This document shows, in pieces, positions 15,101 through 26,400 of a stretch of DNA of 64,000 nucleotides. The translations under genes were made by a program, and so were the position numbers. The notes under the pieces are model-generated. The model made no database searches. It saw only the letters and a program-made list of their open reading frames with translations, and was not told the DNA's origin. Where the stretch lies: NCBI GenBank assembly GCA_006937955.1, contig SSNP01000008.1:4262796-4326795 (forward strand). The letters run 5' to 3'. This DNA comes from Pachypanchax playfairii. Taxonomy: Eukaryota > Chordata > Actinopteri > Cyprinodontiformes > Aplocheilidae. Numbering within the stretch: position 1 is the first letter of the stretch; each line of letters opens with the position of its first letter.

Positions 15101-18100
15101 GGATGATTTTGGAAATATTTAAAATAATTTATAAAATGTAGTTTAAAAAATAGCTAGTTTTTGAGCTCATTCTGGGTGTTTCTGCTGTAAATCTCTTTTT
15201 TTTCCCAGTCAGTTAAATATCAGTTGAATCCATTTCACAGGACTTAACCGAATCTTTACTCACTAAATCAGTGATCATCAGAAAACGAGTGTAAAGGTTT
15301 GGATTAACGTTATTTAAACTCTGAAGGATGACTGATTTTCATTATCGTCGCACGATGACCAAGTTGGGAAGAAGTTTGTATTATATTTCACCTAATTAGT
15401 TATTTTTCTCATGAAGTGGAGTTTTCAGAGTTAGTTCTCCTGAGAGAACCGGAGAAATCTTCGAGTTTCTCAAAGTGATTTTTGGTTTGGGGATTTTGAG
15501 ACAAACAGGGTTGGGGAGTTTGTTTTCTCCCTCGGGGGTGTGAGGAGGTTTCTCAGAAAGCACAGCCAGGCACGTCTGACCCTCTGTGGACAGTAAATCA
15601 CGCTCTTCGTCGGAGTGCTTCCGAGCAGCAATCCCAGCGCTCTCCTCAGCTGGAAAGGCAATACGCCACATACCCGAGGCGGTGGGACCACCCAAGAGGC
15701 AAACGGGGTCACACAGAAACACACATCCACAGAAAAAAAACAAATAAGCATTTGCTCTTGCAATCACACAAACCCCCACAACGTAGCACATGCACACACA
15801 CATGTGCAAGCCACCGTGCTTATCCTCGGAATACGAGGTAGAATAGTTTGTGGCAGTGGGGGTGAGGGGGCACAGGAATTTCACAACAAGTGGTGGTTTC
15901 GGTGGTTTCTCTCACTGGGATCAAAATACCACACAAAGTCCCGACTTCCTCTATGGAAGACAAAAAAAATCAAATGTTGGCTGACCCTTGTGTTTGAAAG
16001 GGCTTCGGCGTGGCACACGGGCCAAGACAGCATCTCATCTCACTCCTTCAAAATTCAACTGGGAAGAAATTTTTCACAAGTTTGAGGTTTGGAATATGTT
16101 CTTAAAGCTTGAGTGATCCCAGGATGAAGAGCAGAGAGCAGGACGAGGCCTGAAACAGACCTGGAGCTTCTGTAAAGGGATAAGAGAGGACTTTTATTGT
16201 GAAGAGATGCTATTTAAATAATCTGGGTTAAAATAACAGACTGTTTTATTTGTTGGTTGGATGTCTGATCCTTCATGGAACAACGATCCAGAACACGATC
16301 CAGAACACGATCCAGAACACGATCCAGAACACGATCCAGAACATGATCCAGAACACGATCCAGAACATGATCCAGAACACGATCCAGAACACGATCCAGA
16401 ACACGATCCAGAACACGCAGAAGCAAATGTGTGTTTTGGGTTCCAAACTAGTTCTTTTCAGGAAGCATAAAGAAAAAATCAGTAAAGAGAAAAAAGAGCT
16501 TCTTCATTCCATCGATTCATGTTATATAACCTAAAAAATATGACAGTTAATTCTAAATAATAATATAATAATCTAAGAAATAAGATTTATTTGTGTCTGA
16601 AAATGTGTGAAATTTATGTTTCAGCTCAGACACGATCACAAACACGTTGTGTCCAATGATCTCATCATGGTCCAACATCATGGTCCAACATCATGGTCCA
16701 ACGTCATGGTCCAACGTCATGGTCCAACGTCACGGTCCAACGTCATGGTCCAACGTCATGGTCCAACGTCACGGTCCAACGTCACGGTCCAACGTCACGG
16801 TCCAACGTCACGGTCCAACGTCACGGTCCAACGTCACGGTCCAACGTCACGGTCCAACGTCACGGTCCAACGTCATGGTCCAACACACTGTTTTACATTC
16901 AGTCTCTCAGAGCGGCGCCTTTTACTTGCCTGCTTCTTTGCAAACAGCTGCCAGATCAGCTCCCACGTAACCGTGAGCGGCGTCCGCCAGCTGTGTCAGC
17001 TCCTCTTCTGCGGCGCTGCACGGTACCAAACTCAGCTGCTTCTTCAAAATATCTGCCCGCTCTGCGCTACCAGGAACTCCAACCTGCCATCGAGCAGCGA
17101 GACAAACAGAAAAGAAACTTTTATTTACACTCAGAGCAAAAAACTGCCACAATAATGAAGCAACGAGAGATTTGGTTTAATAAATGATAGATTGTTATCG
17201 ATCGACAAAAAAAATTATAAATACTGGCGGTACCTCCAGCTCCTTGTCAAAGCGTCCAGGCCTGCGCAGGGCAGGATCGAGGGCCTGGGGTCTGTTAGTG
17301 GCCCCCAAGACCAACAGCTGGCCTGAGTGAGCATCCTGAAGAGACAAACAGAATTTGTTACTGTCCTGCCTGAAGGTGAGACACAAGAACTTTCATACTG
17401 TTCATCACTGAAACCGCAGTCTGACTCAGATATGCTGAAAATATAAATAAACAGTTGTTTCACTTTATTTGGCAGATCGTTGGTCTTTTCATCAGTTTTT
17501 AATGTGTTTAAGACACTTTAACCCTGATTTGAGGCTTAAATTGGCTTCATCCTGCATTTTCTGGGGTGGTCTGTCAGCAGGATGAGTTGTTTTGTTTTTT
17601 CAGCATTTAAATCCTGCAGGGAGAACTCAAACACAAACAAATGACAGTGCAGACAGTGTTGGTAAGGAGCAGGAAGTGCTTCTCCTCATTCCACAATCCA
17701 TTTGTCAGCGACGACGCGGTATCCTCCGGTCTGGAAACGTCTTGGTGTGTTTGCACGATCATTAATCCTCCAGAAGGTTTTCTCTGACATGGACATGCAG
17801 TTATACCTAAATAAAGTTAGGGTATTTTGGCAACTCATGGCAACCTCAGGTAATTTCTTTCCCAGAACGCCTTTTACTGACGCATGTGGGGGATGATCTT
17901 TTTTCTCATCAGAGCTCAGAGGACAAACGACACCCCGGAGAGCCAAACCACAGTGTCTGAAGTTCATCCAGCATGCAGAGATGGTTTCTGCATGACAATC
18001 AAGGCTTCCAATGAGGAATCCTGATGGACCTGCAGTCTAAAGTCATGTGCAGCTCCTCATCAGCACCATGATGGTCTTTACACAGTTATCATTCTGATGC

Positions 18101-21100
18101 AGATCTGAAAGCCTTTAACTTTGAGAAAATACAACAAGTTTGCATTTCCCCTTGTTCCAGCTGCAAAGGCCGTTAAAACCTGGATTTAAAGTCGAATCCC
18201 GTTTACTGAGATACTTACTGAACCGATCCCATCCAGGAGAGTCAGCAGAGAAGCAACGACTCGTTTCTCCACCTCATTCTGAGCTCCCTCTCTCTTTGGA
18301 CACAAAGCATCCAGCTCGTCGATAAAGATGATCGAAGGCTGCCTGTAAAAACAAACACAGTCTGAGGCGTGTTGGATGGTTTTATGGTATGAGCCTGTCT
18401 GGAATCACTCAAGTCCCTTTTGAAATTCTTAACACTGATTAATTAAAATGCAGCTCTTATAACGGAGACAAATGGTTTGACAGTTTACCTCTGAGACGCC
18501 TCCGTGAATATCTGTCTCAGTCTTGCTTCCGTTTCCCCATAAAATCTGCAAACACGACACGTTTCAGTAAGTCAACGTAACTCCGCCCACTTTAATCTGT
18601 AACTTTTGGTCATGTGATCAAATCAATGACATCTGTTTAAATGAGTGATGTGAGGTATCTGAGTCAGGTGTCCATACTTGCTCATGATCTCTGGGCCGTT
18701 GATCACCAGCATGGAAGCACCAACCTCACTGGCTATGGCTCGTGCTATCATAGTTTTTCCTGTTCCCGGGGGTCCGTACAGGAGAACCGCTCGGGGAGGT
18801 GGGATCCCTGTTTACATTCAGAAAGATTCTAAATAAATACAACTAACAGAATGAAGCTAAATGCTCCTGATGATTTAGTTTACCGTAGTTGGAGAACAGC
18901 TCAGGATGTTTCAGAGGAATCTCAATAGTTTCTCTGATGGCGTCCAACTGGCTGTTAAGACCACCAATCATGCTGTATGTGACCTTTGACCTCTGAGCTT
19001 GTCCCTCTGGATCTTTTAGTCCTTCTCTGTTTCTGAACGTGACTTTGGTGGAACATGTCAGAGCGTAGAAGGTGTCACTATTCATGAAACCAGCAGGAGG
19101 AGCTGTGGAGACGATGTCCACCTGCTCTGAGCTCTCCAGGGTGACAACAGTGTCCACTGAGCCCGCAGTGGAGGGATCCAGGGAGTTGGAAGGAGTGAAG
19201 GGAGCAGCAGGTGATGAAAGGGATGGGAGGGGGGCTGGTCGGCAAGGGGTGCTGGCTGTAGGACCAGGCTCTCCAGGCGTGCCTGGTGCCATGTCGTTGT
19301 TATCTTCCACTGTGAGCATGCTGAGCTGCAGGGAGAGGTCAGCTGATGTGGAGTCTATGACAGAAGTCTCCTCTGCATCAGGGGCCTGTCCCGGGGCTGC
19401 AGAGGGTCTCTGGAGGGTGACACCATCCTCCCCTGTGAGGGTCTCCACCCTGAGACAACACGAGCGTCCAAAATAACTCAGAGACACAACATTTCCAGGC
19501 AAGATGATGTTTTCAGCTGGGACCAGAAAAAATAACAAAAAGCAAGATTTTCTATTAAATGTTTAAAATATTAAAACTCACATATAGTTTGGTTGCATTG
19601 CAAAGTTAAAGAGCAGATGTTAATGGATGTTTTTTGTTTTTATTTGGCAAAAACAATGGAGGAAAACAAACAGCAACAAACGGAGTATGAGATGAAGACT
19701 TGTACTTACTTAGAGTTCTCAGAAAGAAGTTTTTGAATTCATCTGTTTCTAGTTTCTCATCTTTTGACCTGAATAAAAGAAATGTCACATTAATTAGACT
19801 TAACGAAAAGTTATTCCTCTCAAAATCAGTAAGTTTGGAGAGACTCTCCATAAAACAACAAAAAATCTAATCCTTAAATCTCTGACACGGTTCCATTTGT
19901 ATGTATTTAAACTGCAGTTCCAAGCTGTTTCCAGCAGATGGCAGTATTTCGTTAAAATACCCTGAAAACACAAGTTTAGAATTTGTCTGTAGAACTTTTC
20001 TGTGATGATTCTTTGACATCGGCATCGTCGTTTGTTTGTACTGACAGTAAACTTTGAACAGCTTTATGATCATTATTACATCTTAATTTCTTGAAAGACT
20101 AAATCTGTTTCATGAAAGTCCTCAGAAGTTTCACACAAGCAGAAAATAAAAGTCCAGATGAGATTAAAACAAATAAAAAATAAATTAAACTTTGAAAAAA
20201 CTTTTTCAAAGATTTTAATTTTATAAATTAATCAGAATCAAGTTTATTTGGCCAATTATGTTACACACATTCCAGCTGCTCCCTTCAGGAGACACCACAG
20301 CAAGTCCTCTGTCTCCATCTGTCCTCTGCATCTTCTTCTCTCACCCCAACCAACCTCATGTCCTCCTTCACTACATCCATATGTCTCCTCTTTGGTCTTC
20401 CTCTAGACCTCCTGTCTGGTAGTTCCCACCTCAGCATCCTTTTCCCAATAAACCCACTGTCCTTCCTCTGGACATGTCCAAACCATCTCAGTCTGGTCTC
20501 TCAGACTTTATCTCCAAACATCTAACATGTGTCGTCCCTCTGACGGACTCATTCCTGATCCTGTCCATCCTCGTCCCTCTTATGGACTCATTCCTGATCC
20601 TGTCCATCCTCGTCCCTCTGATGGACTCATTCCTGATCCTGTCCATCCTCGTCCCTCTTATGGACTCATTCCTGATCCTGTCCATCCTCGTCCCTCTGAT
20701 GGACTCATTCCTGATCCTGTCCATCCTCGTCACTCCCAAAGAACCTCAACACGTTCATGTCTGCTGCCTCTAGCTGTGTCTCCTGTCCCTTCCACAGCGG
20801 TACTGTCTCCAAACCAGACAACATGGCTGGTCTCACCACTGTCTTGTCCACACTTCCTTTCATTCTTGCTGAGACCCTTTTTGTCCCACATCACTCCCGA
20901 CACCTTCCTCCACCCGTTCCAACCTGCTTGCACATGTTTCTTCACCTCTTTTCTAAACTCTGTTGAAATCCTCTATCTTCTGTATCTCTGCTCCCTGAAG
21001 CCTCACTGTTCCACTTGAGTCCCTCATTCACACACACGTTCTCTGTCTTGCTGCAGCGAACCTTCATCCCTCATCATTCAAGTGCATTTCCACCTCTCCA

Positions 21101-22593
21101 GATGTTCCTCCACCTGCTCCCTGATCTCACTACAGATAACATCTGGAAACATCAAGGAATTTCATTCTGATTCACTTTTTCACTTGTACACAGACACAGA
21201 ACAAAGACATGAGATACATTAACAGCACAGTCTACCAGGAATGTCTTATTGGTGATCTAAAGTCAGATAATACAGATAAAATGTCATGATTTCCATGAGA
21301 GAAGATGTTTTTTTCTTCATTAAAGGTGTTAATATGTTTGTTCAACATGGTGACGGTCTGGAGGACGAAACTAAACGATTTATGAATTTAAAACATTTTG
21401 TAATTTAAGAATTTCCCTGAGAAAACTGAAAGCTTTTCCACTAAAATGCAACATTTATCTTTTATAAAAGTCTTGAAAATCTCTTCCAATATCCCTAAAA
21501 TGATATACAGTTTAGTTTGCACTGCTTGGATTCATTTATCTTAGTTAATATGAGGAAATAAAATCCTGTCCACCCCTGTGTTTTTGGATGCATGACAGTA
21601 TTTGGAATATTTCAGACAGTGAAAACCAGAGGAACCTCACCGGTTAGACAGAACAACCTCTTTAACGTGCAGCACAGGCCCAGTTATCGGCTGCAGCGTC
21701 ACCGTCTCCCCTGATTTCACTCTCAAATTGTTTTGGGAACATTTCTGAAGACCAACCTTTCCAGCTGGAAAGGAGGCAACAGGCCAACCTAAACACACCT
21801 GCAGGACAAGAAAACAGATGATCCTGAGACAAGATCAGAGCTGAAACCATAAAAGGTTAAGAAGATGAGAACAAGGAAGGAAATCCACCTCTTGGTGTCC
21901 ACTGAGGCTCGTCAGCAGAACCGGCCTTGCGATGCAAACACTGGCCGACTTCATGGAATTGAAGCTCATCTGGGCTAAAATTGATCTGCAACTTTTGGGT
22001 GTTTTGTCATCAGCTGTGGTGGAAATAATCAAGAATATATTTACTGAAAATCTGTCAATAACACAACTTGAATTCCAAAGAACATGATTGATACTAAAAC
22101 AAATCCTCATGCAGTGAAGCTGGTCACATTTCATTCAGGACATTTGATGCTGCAGCTACTGAATAAATATAATAATATATAAAGTTGTAACATTTATGAA
22201 AAACACAAAGAAGCTTCCAACAAATCCTCATGAAGTCTTCCTCCTTCCCTCTGCAGTGGAACACTGTGTTTATTATAAGAAGAATTTAAGAGCCACCTTC
22301 ACTTCAATCTTAAAATTTACATCCAGTTTGTTGAAGTAAAACAACAGAAATGTGTCTTAACAGCTGGAACAACAAGCTCGTTTTCTAACACATCTGCATG
22401 AGCCACAGCAGGTAAAAGTTCCGTTTGTCTCACCTTTTTCTATGAAATCGATGACAGTGAATGAGTTGGAGCTTCTGCAGGTTCCTTCAGATGTTTGCGC
22501 GCTTGTTGAGTCATTTGAACCCTCTTTTAACACAAGGGAATTGTCTCCTTCACTCGATTTTTTAGATTTACTTTTATTTTTCTTTGAGGACAT
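186..22593 (-). CDS. afg2a: AFG2 homolog A (SPATA5), AAA+ ATPase; 3' end outside window
   Basis: Tandem AAA+ ATPase of the Drg1/Afg2 family, which releases the shuttling factor RSL24D1 from pre-60S ribosomes and works in the 55LCC complex (family knowledge). Exons, 5' to 3': 22434-22593, 21889-22013, 21641-21798, 19710-19768, 18884-19516, 18678-18807, 18489-18545, 18219-18342, 17234-17335, 16930-17083, 7645-7799, 2731-2940, 186-239. Phases join throughout to give 707 codons. The start at 22593 was chosen because MSSKKNK matches the family N-terminus; an in-frame upstream Met at 22617 is less likely. D1 has Walker A GPPGTGKT (about 390-397), Walker B IIFIDE (445-450), sensor-1 N496 and arginine fingers R507/R510. 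D2 has Walker A GPPGCSKT (664-671), the family's usual variant. The low-complexity linker in exon 5 is variable. The D2 Walker B and C-terminus must lie left of position 1. Intron 10 uses a GC donor. Confidence 0.96.
240..2730 (-). other. afg2a intron 12, no recognised feature
   Basis: AT-rich intron between exon 12 (donor gtaagt at 2730) and exon 13 (acceptor ag at 240-241). Short ORFs at 685-924 and 948-1252 show no recognisable family, and opposite frames are open over the same bases. I see no repeat or gene. Confidence 0.6.
2941..7644 (-). other. afg2a intron 11
   Basis: A 4.7 kb intron with pyrimidine-rich stretches near 3930-4200, a run of 13 G at 4777-4789, and one element with inverted termini at 5402-5829, listed separately. 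No other gene or repeat is recognisable. Confidence 0.6.
5402..5829. mobile_element. MITE-like element with inverted termini, possibly piggyBac-type
   Basis: The left end reads AAGACCCACTC and the right end GAGTGGGTCTT, an 11-bp perfect inverted repeat about 430 bp apart. TTAA abuts or overlaps both ends, the target site favoured by piggyBac elements, though the left side has one extra A. There is no coding capacity inside, so it would be non-autonomous. The family assignment is inference. Confidence 0.5.
11758..12727. mobile_element. hAT-like non-autonomous DNA transposon with internal assembly gap
   Basis: The left terminus CAGGGGTGCACATAA is exactly complementary to the right terminus TTATGTGCACCCCTG, a 15-bp terminal inverted repeat starting with CAG as in hAT elements. 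The flanking octamers tttataac and attataaa share TTATAA, consistent with a decayed 8-bp target-site duplication. No transposase is visible. The N run 12028-12161 lies inside, so true length is unknown. Confidence 0.75.
12028..12161. other. assembly gap (134 N)
   Basis: Run of N inside the hAT-like element in afg2a intron 10. Open frames that cross it are artefacts. Confidence 0.99.
16285..16416. repeat. minisatellite, 12-bp unit x 11
   Basis: Eleven head-to-tail copies of GATCCAGAACAC, with two copies ending in AT instead of AC. The unit is a multiple of three, so long open frames (DPEH repeats) occur on both strands. These are not evidence of a gene. Confidence 0.95.
16666..16886. repeat. 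minisatellite, 13-bp unit x 17
   Basis: Seventeen units of CATGGTCCAACGT or CACGGTCCAACGT. The 13-bp period makes all three frames encode the same rotating peptide. The CACGG variant forms a near-continuous block in the second half, suggesting local homogenisation. It ends 44 bp from afg2a exon 10. Confidence 0.95.
17336..18218 (-). other. afg2a intron 8, nothing recognised
   Basis: An 883-bp intron with donor gtaagt at 18218 and acceptor ttcag. I see no repeat or RNA gene. Confidence 0.6.
19931..19944 (+). promoter_or_regulatory. CTCF-core match
   Basis: CCAGCAGATGGCAG fits CCASYAGRKGGCRS at every position. It lies in afg2a intron 3. Confidence 0.4.
20272..21152 (-). mobile_element. RTE-like LINE fragment (3' part of reverse transcriptase ORF)
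   Basis: The minus strand encodes decayed fragments of the fish RTE-type (Rex3/Expander-like) C-terminal region, including VQAGWNGWRKVSGVM, GVTRMDRIRNE and an RGT-HVR stretch. Frames are broken, so it is dead. It splits another repeat: its left flank reads like the start of a common teleost repeat (cagaatcaagtttatttggc) and its right flank (aaggaatttcattctg) like that repeat's continuation. The family name is from memory, not a search. Confidence 0.7.
20533..20727. repeat. minisatellite, 39-bp unit x 5, inside LINE ORF
   Basis: Five 39-bp units plus a partial one. On the minus strand each unit encodes TRMDRIRNESIRG, a peptide present once in the parental LINE. The amplification is in frame (13 codons) and arose after or within the LINE copy. 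Confidence 0.93.
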
Positions 22594-23401
22594 TGTAACA
22601 ATAAAAATAATCCCCACGTGAACGAGGAAACATGTGTAAACATCAAGCGCCGCAACAACTTCCTGGTTAGAGTTTAATCCCGCCTCTAATTACCGTAACT
22701 CTGCACATATGTAAGCAAAGGCTCGCCATCATGGAGTTTTTGGTAAATTCAAGGAGTAAAATGCTTTAGAAACAATACCAAATAGATTAGCTCACAAACG
22801 ACTGCCTGACAACAAAATGTTTTTTGTAGTTGATAAAATATTGAGAGCATGTGAACTGTTAAAGAAATGCGTATCTAGTCCCTTCGGCTATAAATGTTCA
22901 GTTATTTTAGATATTTTTTTATCTATCTGCGTTTAGAGAAAGAACTATAAGATGATCTTAGTATTAAAATCATCTGTAAGATGTATTCTTCTATTCGGGG
23001 TGTATTTAATATCCCATAGAGCTTTTTGTCTGAGGTTAACTATTGTTTTGGTGTGTTGTGTTCCACTTTGAGTTACTATAGAGAAATTTAGGTCACATTT
23101 TGTAAAAGTAATATGTGTTAGTTTGGATTAATTTTAAAGCCGGATACTTATTTTTTTCCTTTTTAGACATGGATAGTAAATATAATGGTTAAAAATACCT
23201 TACTTACTGATAATTACAAACTTGTAAACTAGAGTTACATATGTTCTTATGTGGGTTAGCTTCCCCTTGAGCTTCGTAACTGATCATTACGGTATTTATG
23301 CAAGTTCCAGGTTGTACTTTATGTAACTGCTAACATGCACGCCAGACGATAAGAGCTAAAAAGATTTAGCTAATAAACGGTTGATTCTGGTTTCCTGTGA
23401 A
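22594..23401. promoter_or_regulatory. divergent afg2a/nudt6 promoter region
   Basis: 808 bp separate two start codons that point away from each other. On the afg2a side are an E-box CACGTG at 22615-22620 and an ETS-type motif (acttcctggt, about 22658). No TATA box is placed convincingly. The divergent arrangement matches the conserved vertebrate order; shared promoter activity is inference. Confidence 0.45.
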
Positions 23402-26400
23402 ATGGCCTTCCTTTCCAGACTTTCCCCGCTGATGAAAGGACGAGTTTTCCGTAAAGTTTCGGCAGTTCGTGCTTTTTCGTGCGCCGTCAGCTGCCCTCAG
23501 CTTCACAAAGTGCAAGGATCCAGCTGTTTGACTGGCATAGTGGACCGGTTCGGCGGAGTGACAGTGAATTTGGCTGATGTGGGGCTTCCGGCGGACATCA
23601 GCGAAGATGCATTCAGCAGATTACTGCAAGGTTTGTTATTGATCCAGCTGTTGTGACGCACAGGACGTCTTCATTATTGATGATTAACCTTCCCTAGACA
23701 CCGGGTTGTGCCGTGCATACCTGAAGATGCAGTATTACCTGTACGCTCATCAGCTTCACCTGCAACAGGAAGTCCCATCAAGTTTTTAAATGTCTTATTT
23801 TACTCTCACAACTTCAGAAAAACATTGTAAGAAATATTAGCTAACGATTGTACTTTGTGGTCCTAAAATCATTGTAAGTTGTTGAACTTGTGGGCTGCTG
23901 ATGAACATTTCTGTCAGAATAAAAAGAATGAGGCATGAAAACAACAGAGCAGCTTCAAATCTGTCCAAATGTTTGTTTTCTTTGTGGTTAATTTGATTAC
24001 CAAACAATTATTTCCTACTTGGTTTGTGTTATTTACATTTGAGCATTAAGATGTAAAACATGGAATTTTAGTTTTTGTATTTAAGTGTTTAATTATCCAC
24101 AGATTCTTTGGTCCGGTGGAAAACAGAGGGGAAGATGGCAGTGTGGCTACGAGTGCCGATCTCACTGAGTCGATGTGCTGCTTCAGCCTCAACTCATGGC
24201 TTCACCTTCCATCACGCCAAACATGACCACGCCATGCTCGCTCTCTGGCTGGGAGAAGGTGAAAGCAGGCTGCCCGGGTTTGCTACTCATCAAGTCGGAG
24301 TAGCAGGTAAAGATGCTTTGAAAGCTTGAAGGAATAAGAATGAAATTATCAGAGAAGATTTAGTTGAAGGTCTAAAACAGGAATCTGATAAAAAAGCTCA
24401 AAGAATCTGATTCAGTCCTCGTTTCTTTTGCTGCCATGATTAGTCCCTCTGCACCGTCCATCAGTCCAGCCTTCAGTCTGCTGATGGTACATGCTGTGAA
24501 GGGCCTTATACCTCCATGATGATAAATTCTAATGATAATAATTCTGAGTCAAATCTCAGAGGGCTTTTACTTTAAAAAACAACAGACATTTTCCAGCTGA
24601 ATTAAATATAAATGTGGTAGCAAAGAGAGTAGCAGTTCATTTTGTGTGCTAACACGTGACTGTCCAGCAGAGGGCAGAGTGTCTCCAGTAGCTTCATCTA
24701 AAGGAGCTTGTAAAGCATGTCAGAACATGTCCAGATCGTCCTCCTGAGAGATGGCGGCCCAGAAATTCCCCTTGTGATGCCAAAAATGTTTCATTATGGT
24801 AAAAAAATAGGTTTAAATTATGGAACTTAATGTTTGAATCCATACATGCAGATGTTCTGACATCTGTTTGTTAGTGTTGTCTCTGACTCTTGGTACAAAG
24901 ATGAGAGGGACACACACGAAGGACAAATACTGATGTCTTTACTGATTATCCATCGATCATACAGCCAACTTCCTGGTAATGTGTTAATGTGAAATTATCT
25001 ACACTTAATTACAATTAACCAAATTACTTTATACAGTATGTCTGTTGTCCCACCAGTTAATGTTAAAAAGATCAGGACAGTAAAGTTACTCACAGCAGTT
25101 AAAGGATTTTCTAACTTACCTCATTTAACAGAAGATTGAGCAAAGAGCATGTTTCCATCAGCTGATTCCTTCAGAGCATCACTGAACAGCTGTTTTTTAA
25201 CTTTTTCCAACAAGTATTTAACATGTTTTCTTTCTGCTGAACTTACTGTGCTGTTTTCTCTTGTACTGTAAATACTGTAATATTTTTCTGTTTTGGGTAA
25301 TGAGGGATATTTAATGATAGTCTCTCTTTGCTCCTGCATCACATGACACAAGCAGGGAGGATGACATCAATTTCCACTTCGAAGTCCAAGTCAAGCTTTG
25401 AGACAAGCCGCTCCTTATTACACATCTGTGGCATTCATTTAAACAAGGCGTTCAGCTCTGTCAGACAGTTTTCCTCCCTCCTCTTCATCAGCTGTCAACA
25501 GCCGTACAAACAGGAGAAAAATGTCAAACATTTAAGTGGGACGTCCTCGTCATTTTCAAGCACAGCTGAAAATCACTGTTTCAATCTAAAAATATACAAA
25601 CGTTTTTCCACGTAAACATCAATTTTAACTTTGTTTTCCAGAAAATGATTCAGGATTAATGAGTTTGAATTTGACAACATTTATCACAGTATTAGTTTAA
25701 TGTGGTTTATACGTTATTTCATTCAGTTTTATTATTCAGAAATGTTTCTGGACACATGTGCTACGTGAAAGCAGCTGTTTTCAGGTTTCTGCGTCATCAT
25801 CAGCTAAATGTCGTGTTCATTTAAAAGAAAAAAGTTTTATGGAAGTGACTGAAACCTTCATTTCCAGCTGCAAATTGCAGACAGATGTGCTGTAATTTGC
25901 ACATTCCTGCTAAACGGGGCTGAGCGTTTTGCAGTTATTGAGCCAAATATTGGCAGCAGTAAGAAGTCCATAAAGATTTCAGTAAAATTCACAGTTTGAA
26001 CAGAAGCATGAAAACAAATTGACACTTATGATGTTTTGGTTTTGTTGCCTCGTCACATTAAATGAGTGAATGTATTTTTTTTGTCTTCTTTCCTTCAGCC
26101 CTCTGCTTGTTGATGAAAGACTGAAAAATCTGGTTACAAATATGTTATTTAGTTGAAGTCTCTCTATAATAATAACACACATGGATCCAATCATCTGCAC
26201 TTACTCTGTTAATCTCAACCATATTTACATGGTTATATTTTAGTTTGTGTGTTCAGGTTGCAGTAATAATTAATCAGTTTTACCTTTGAAGCAGGTAAAA
26301 TGCTTAAAAACGAGTTTTCACATCAGACTGATCAGATTTTCTTCTTCAGGAGCTGTTGTTGATGAATCTACTGGAAAAGTTCTCGTTGTCCAAGATAAAA

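Larger units (their letters stand above)
7800..16929 (-). other. afg2a intron 10, GC-AG type
   Basis: A 9.1 kb intron starting with gcaagt at 16929 and ending in cag at 7800. It holds a hAT-like element with an assembly gap (11758-12727), a 12-bp minisatellite (16285-16416), a 13-bp minisatellite (16666-16886) and a run of 12 C at 14372-14383. The open frame at 7974-8366 begins with GTG and has no recognised homology. Nothing else is recognised. Confidence 0.75.
19769..21640 (-). other. afg2a intron 3, filled by nested repeats
   Basis: A 1.9 kb intron containing an RTE-like LINE fragment with an internal minisatellite, nested in another teleost repeat (20232-21170). A perfect CTCF-core match lies at 19931-19944. 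Confidence 0.7.

Noticed and set aside
16250..17187. Long overlapping frames made of repeated DPEH or HGPTSRSNV peptides
   Set aside because: They are translations of the 12-bp and 13-bp minisatellites and occur in several frames and on both strands.
19072..19476. 134-codon plus-strand frame
   Set aside because: Shadow of afg2a exon 5, whose minus-strand frame joins in phase with its neighbours.
20474..21018. Plus-strand frames of 99 and 163 codons rich in repeated LIPDPVHPRPS or DSFLILSILV
   Set aside because: Antisense of the RTE-like LINE and its 39-bp array.
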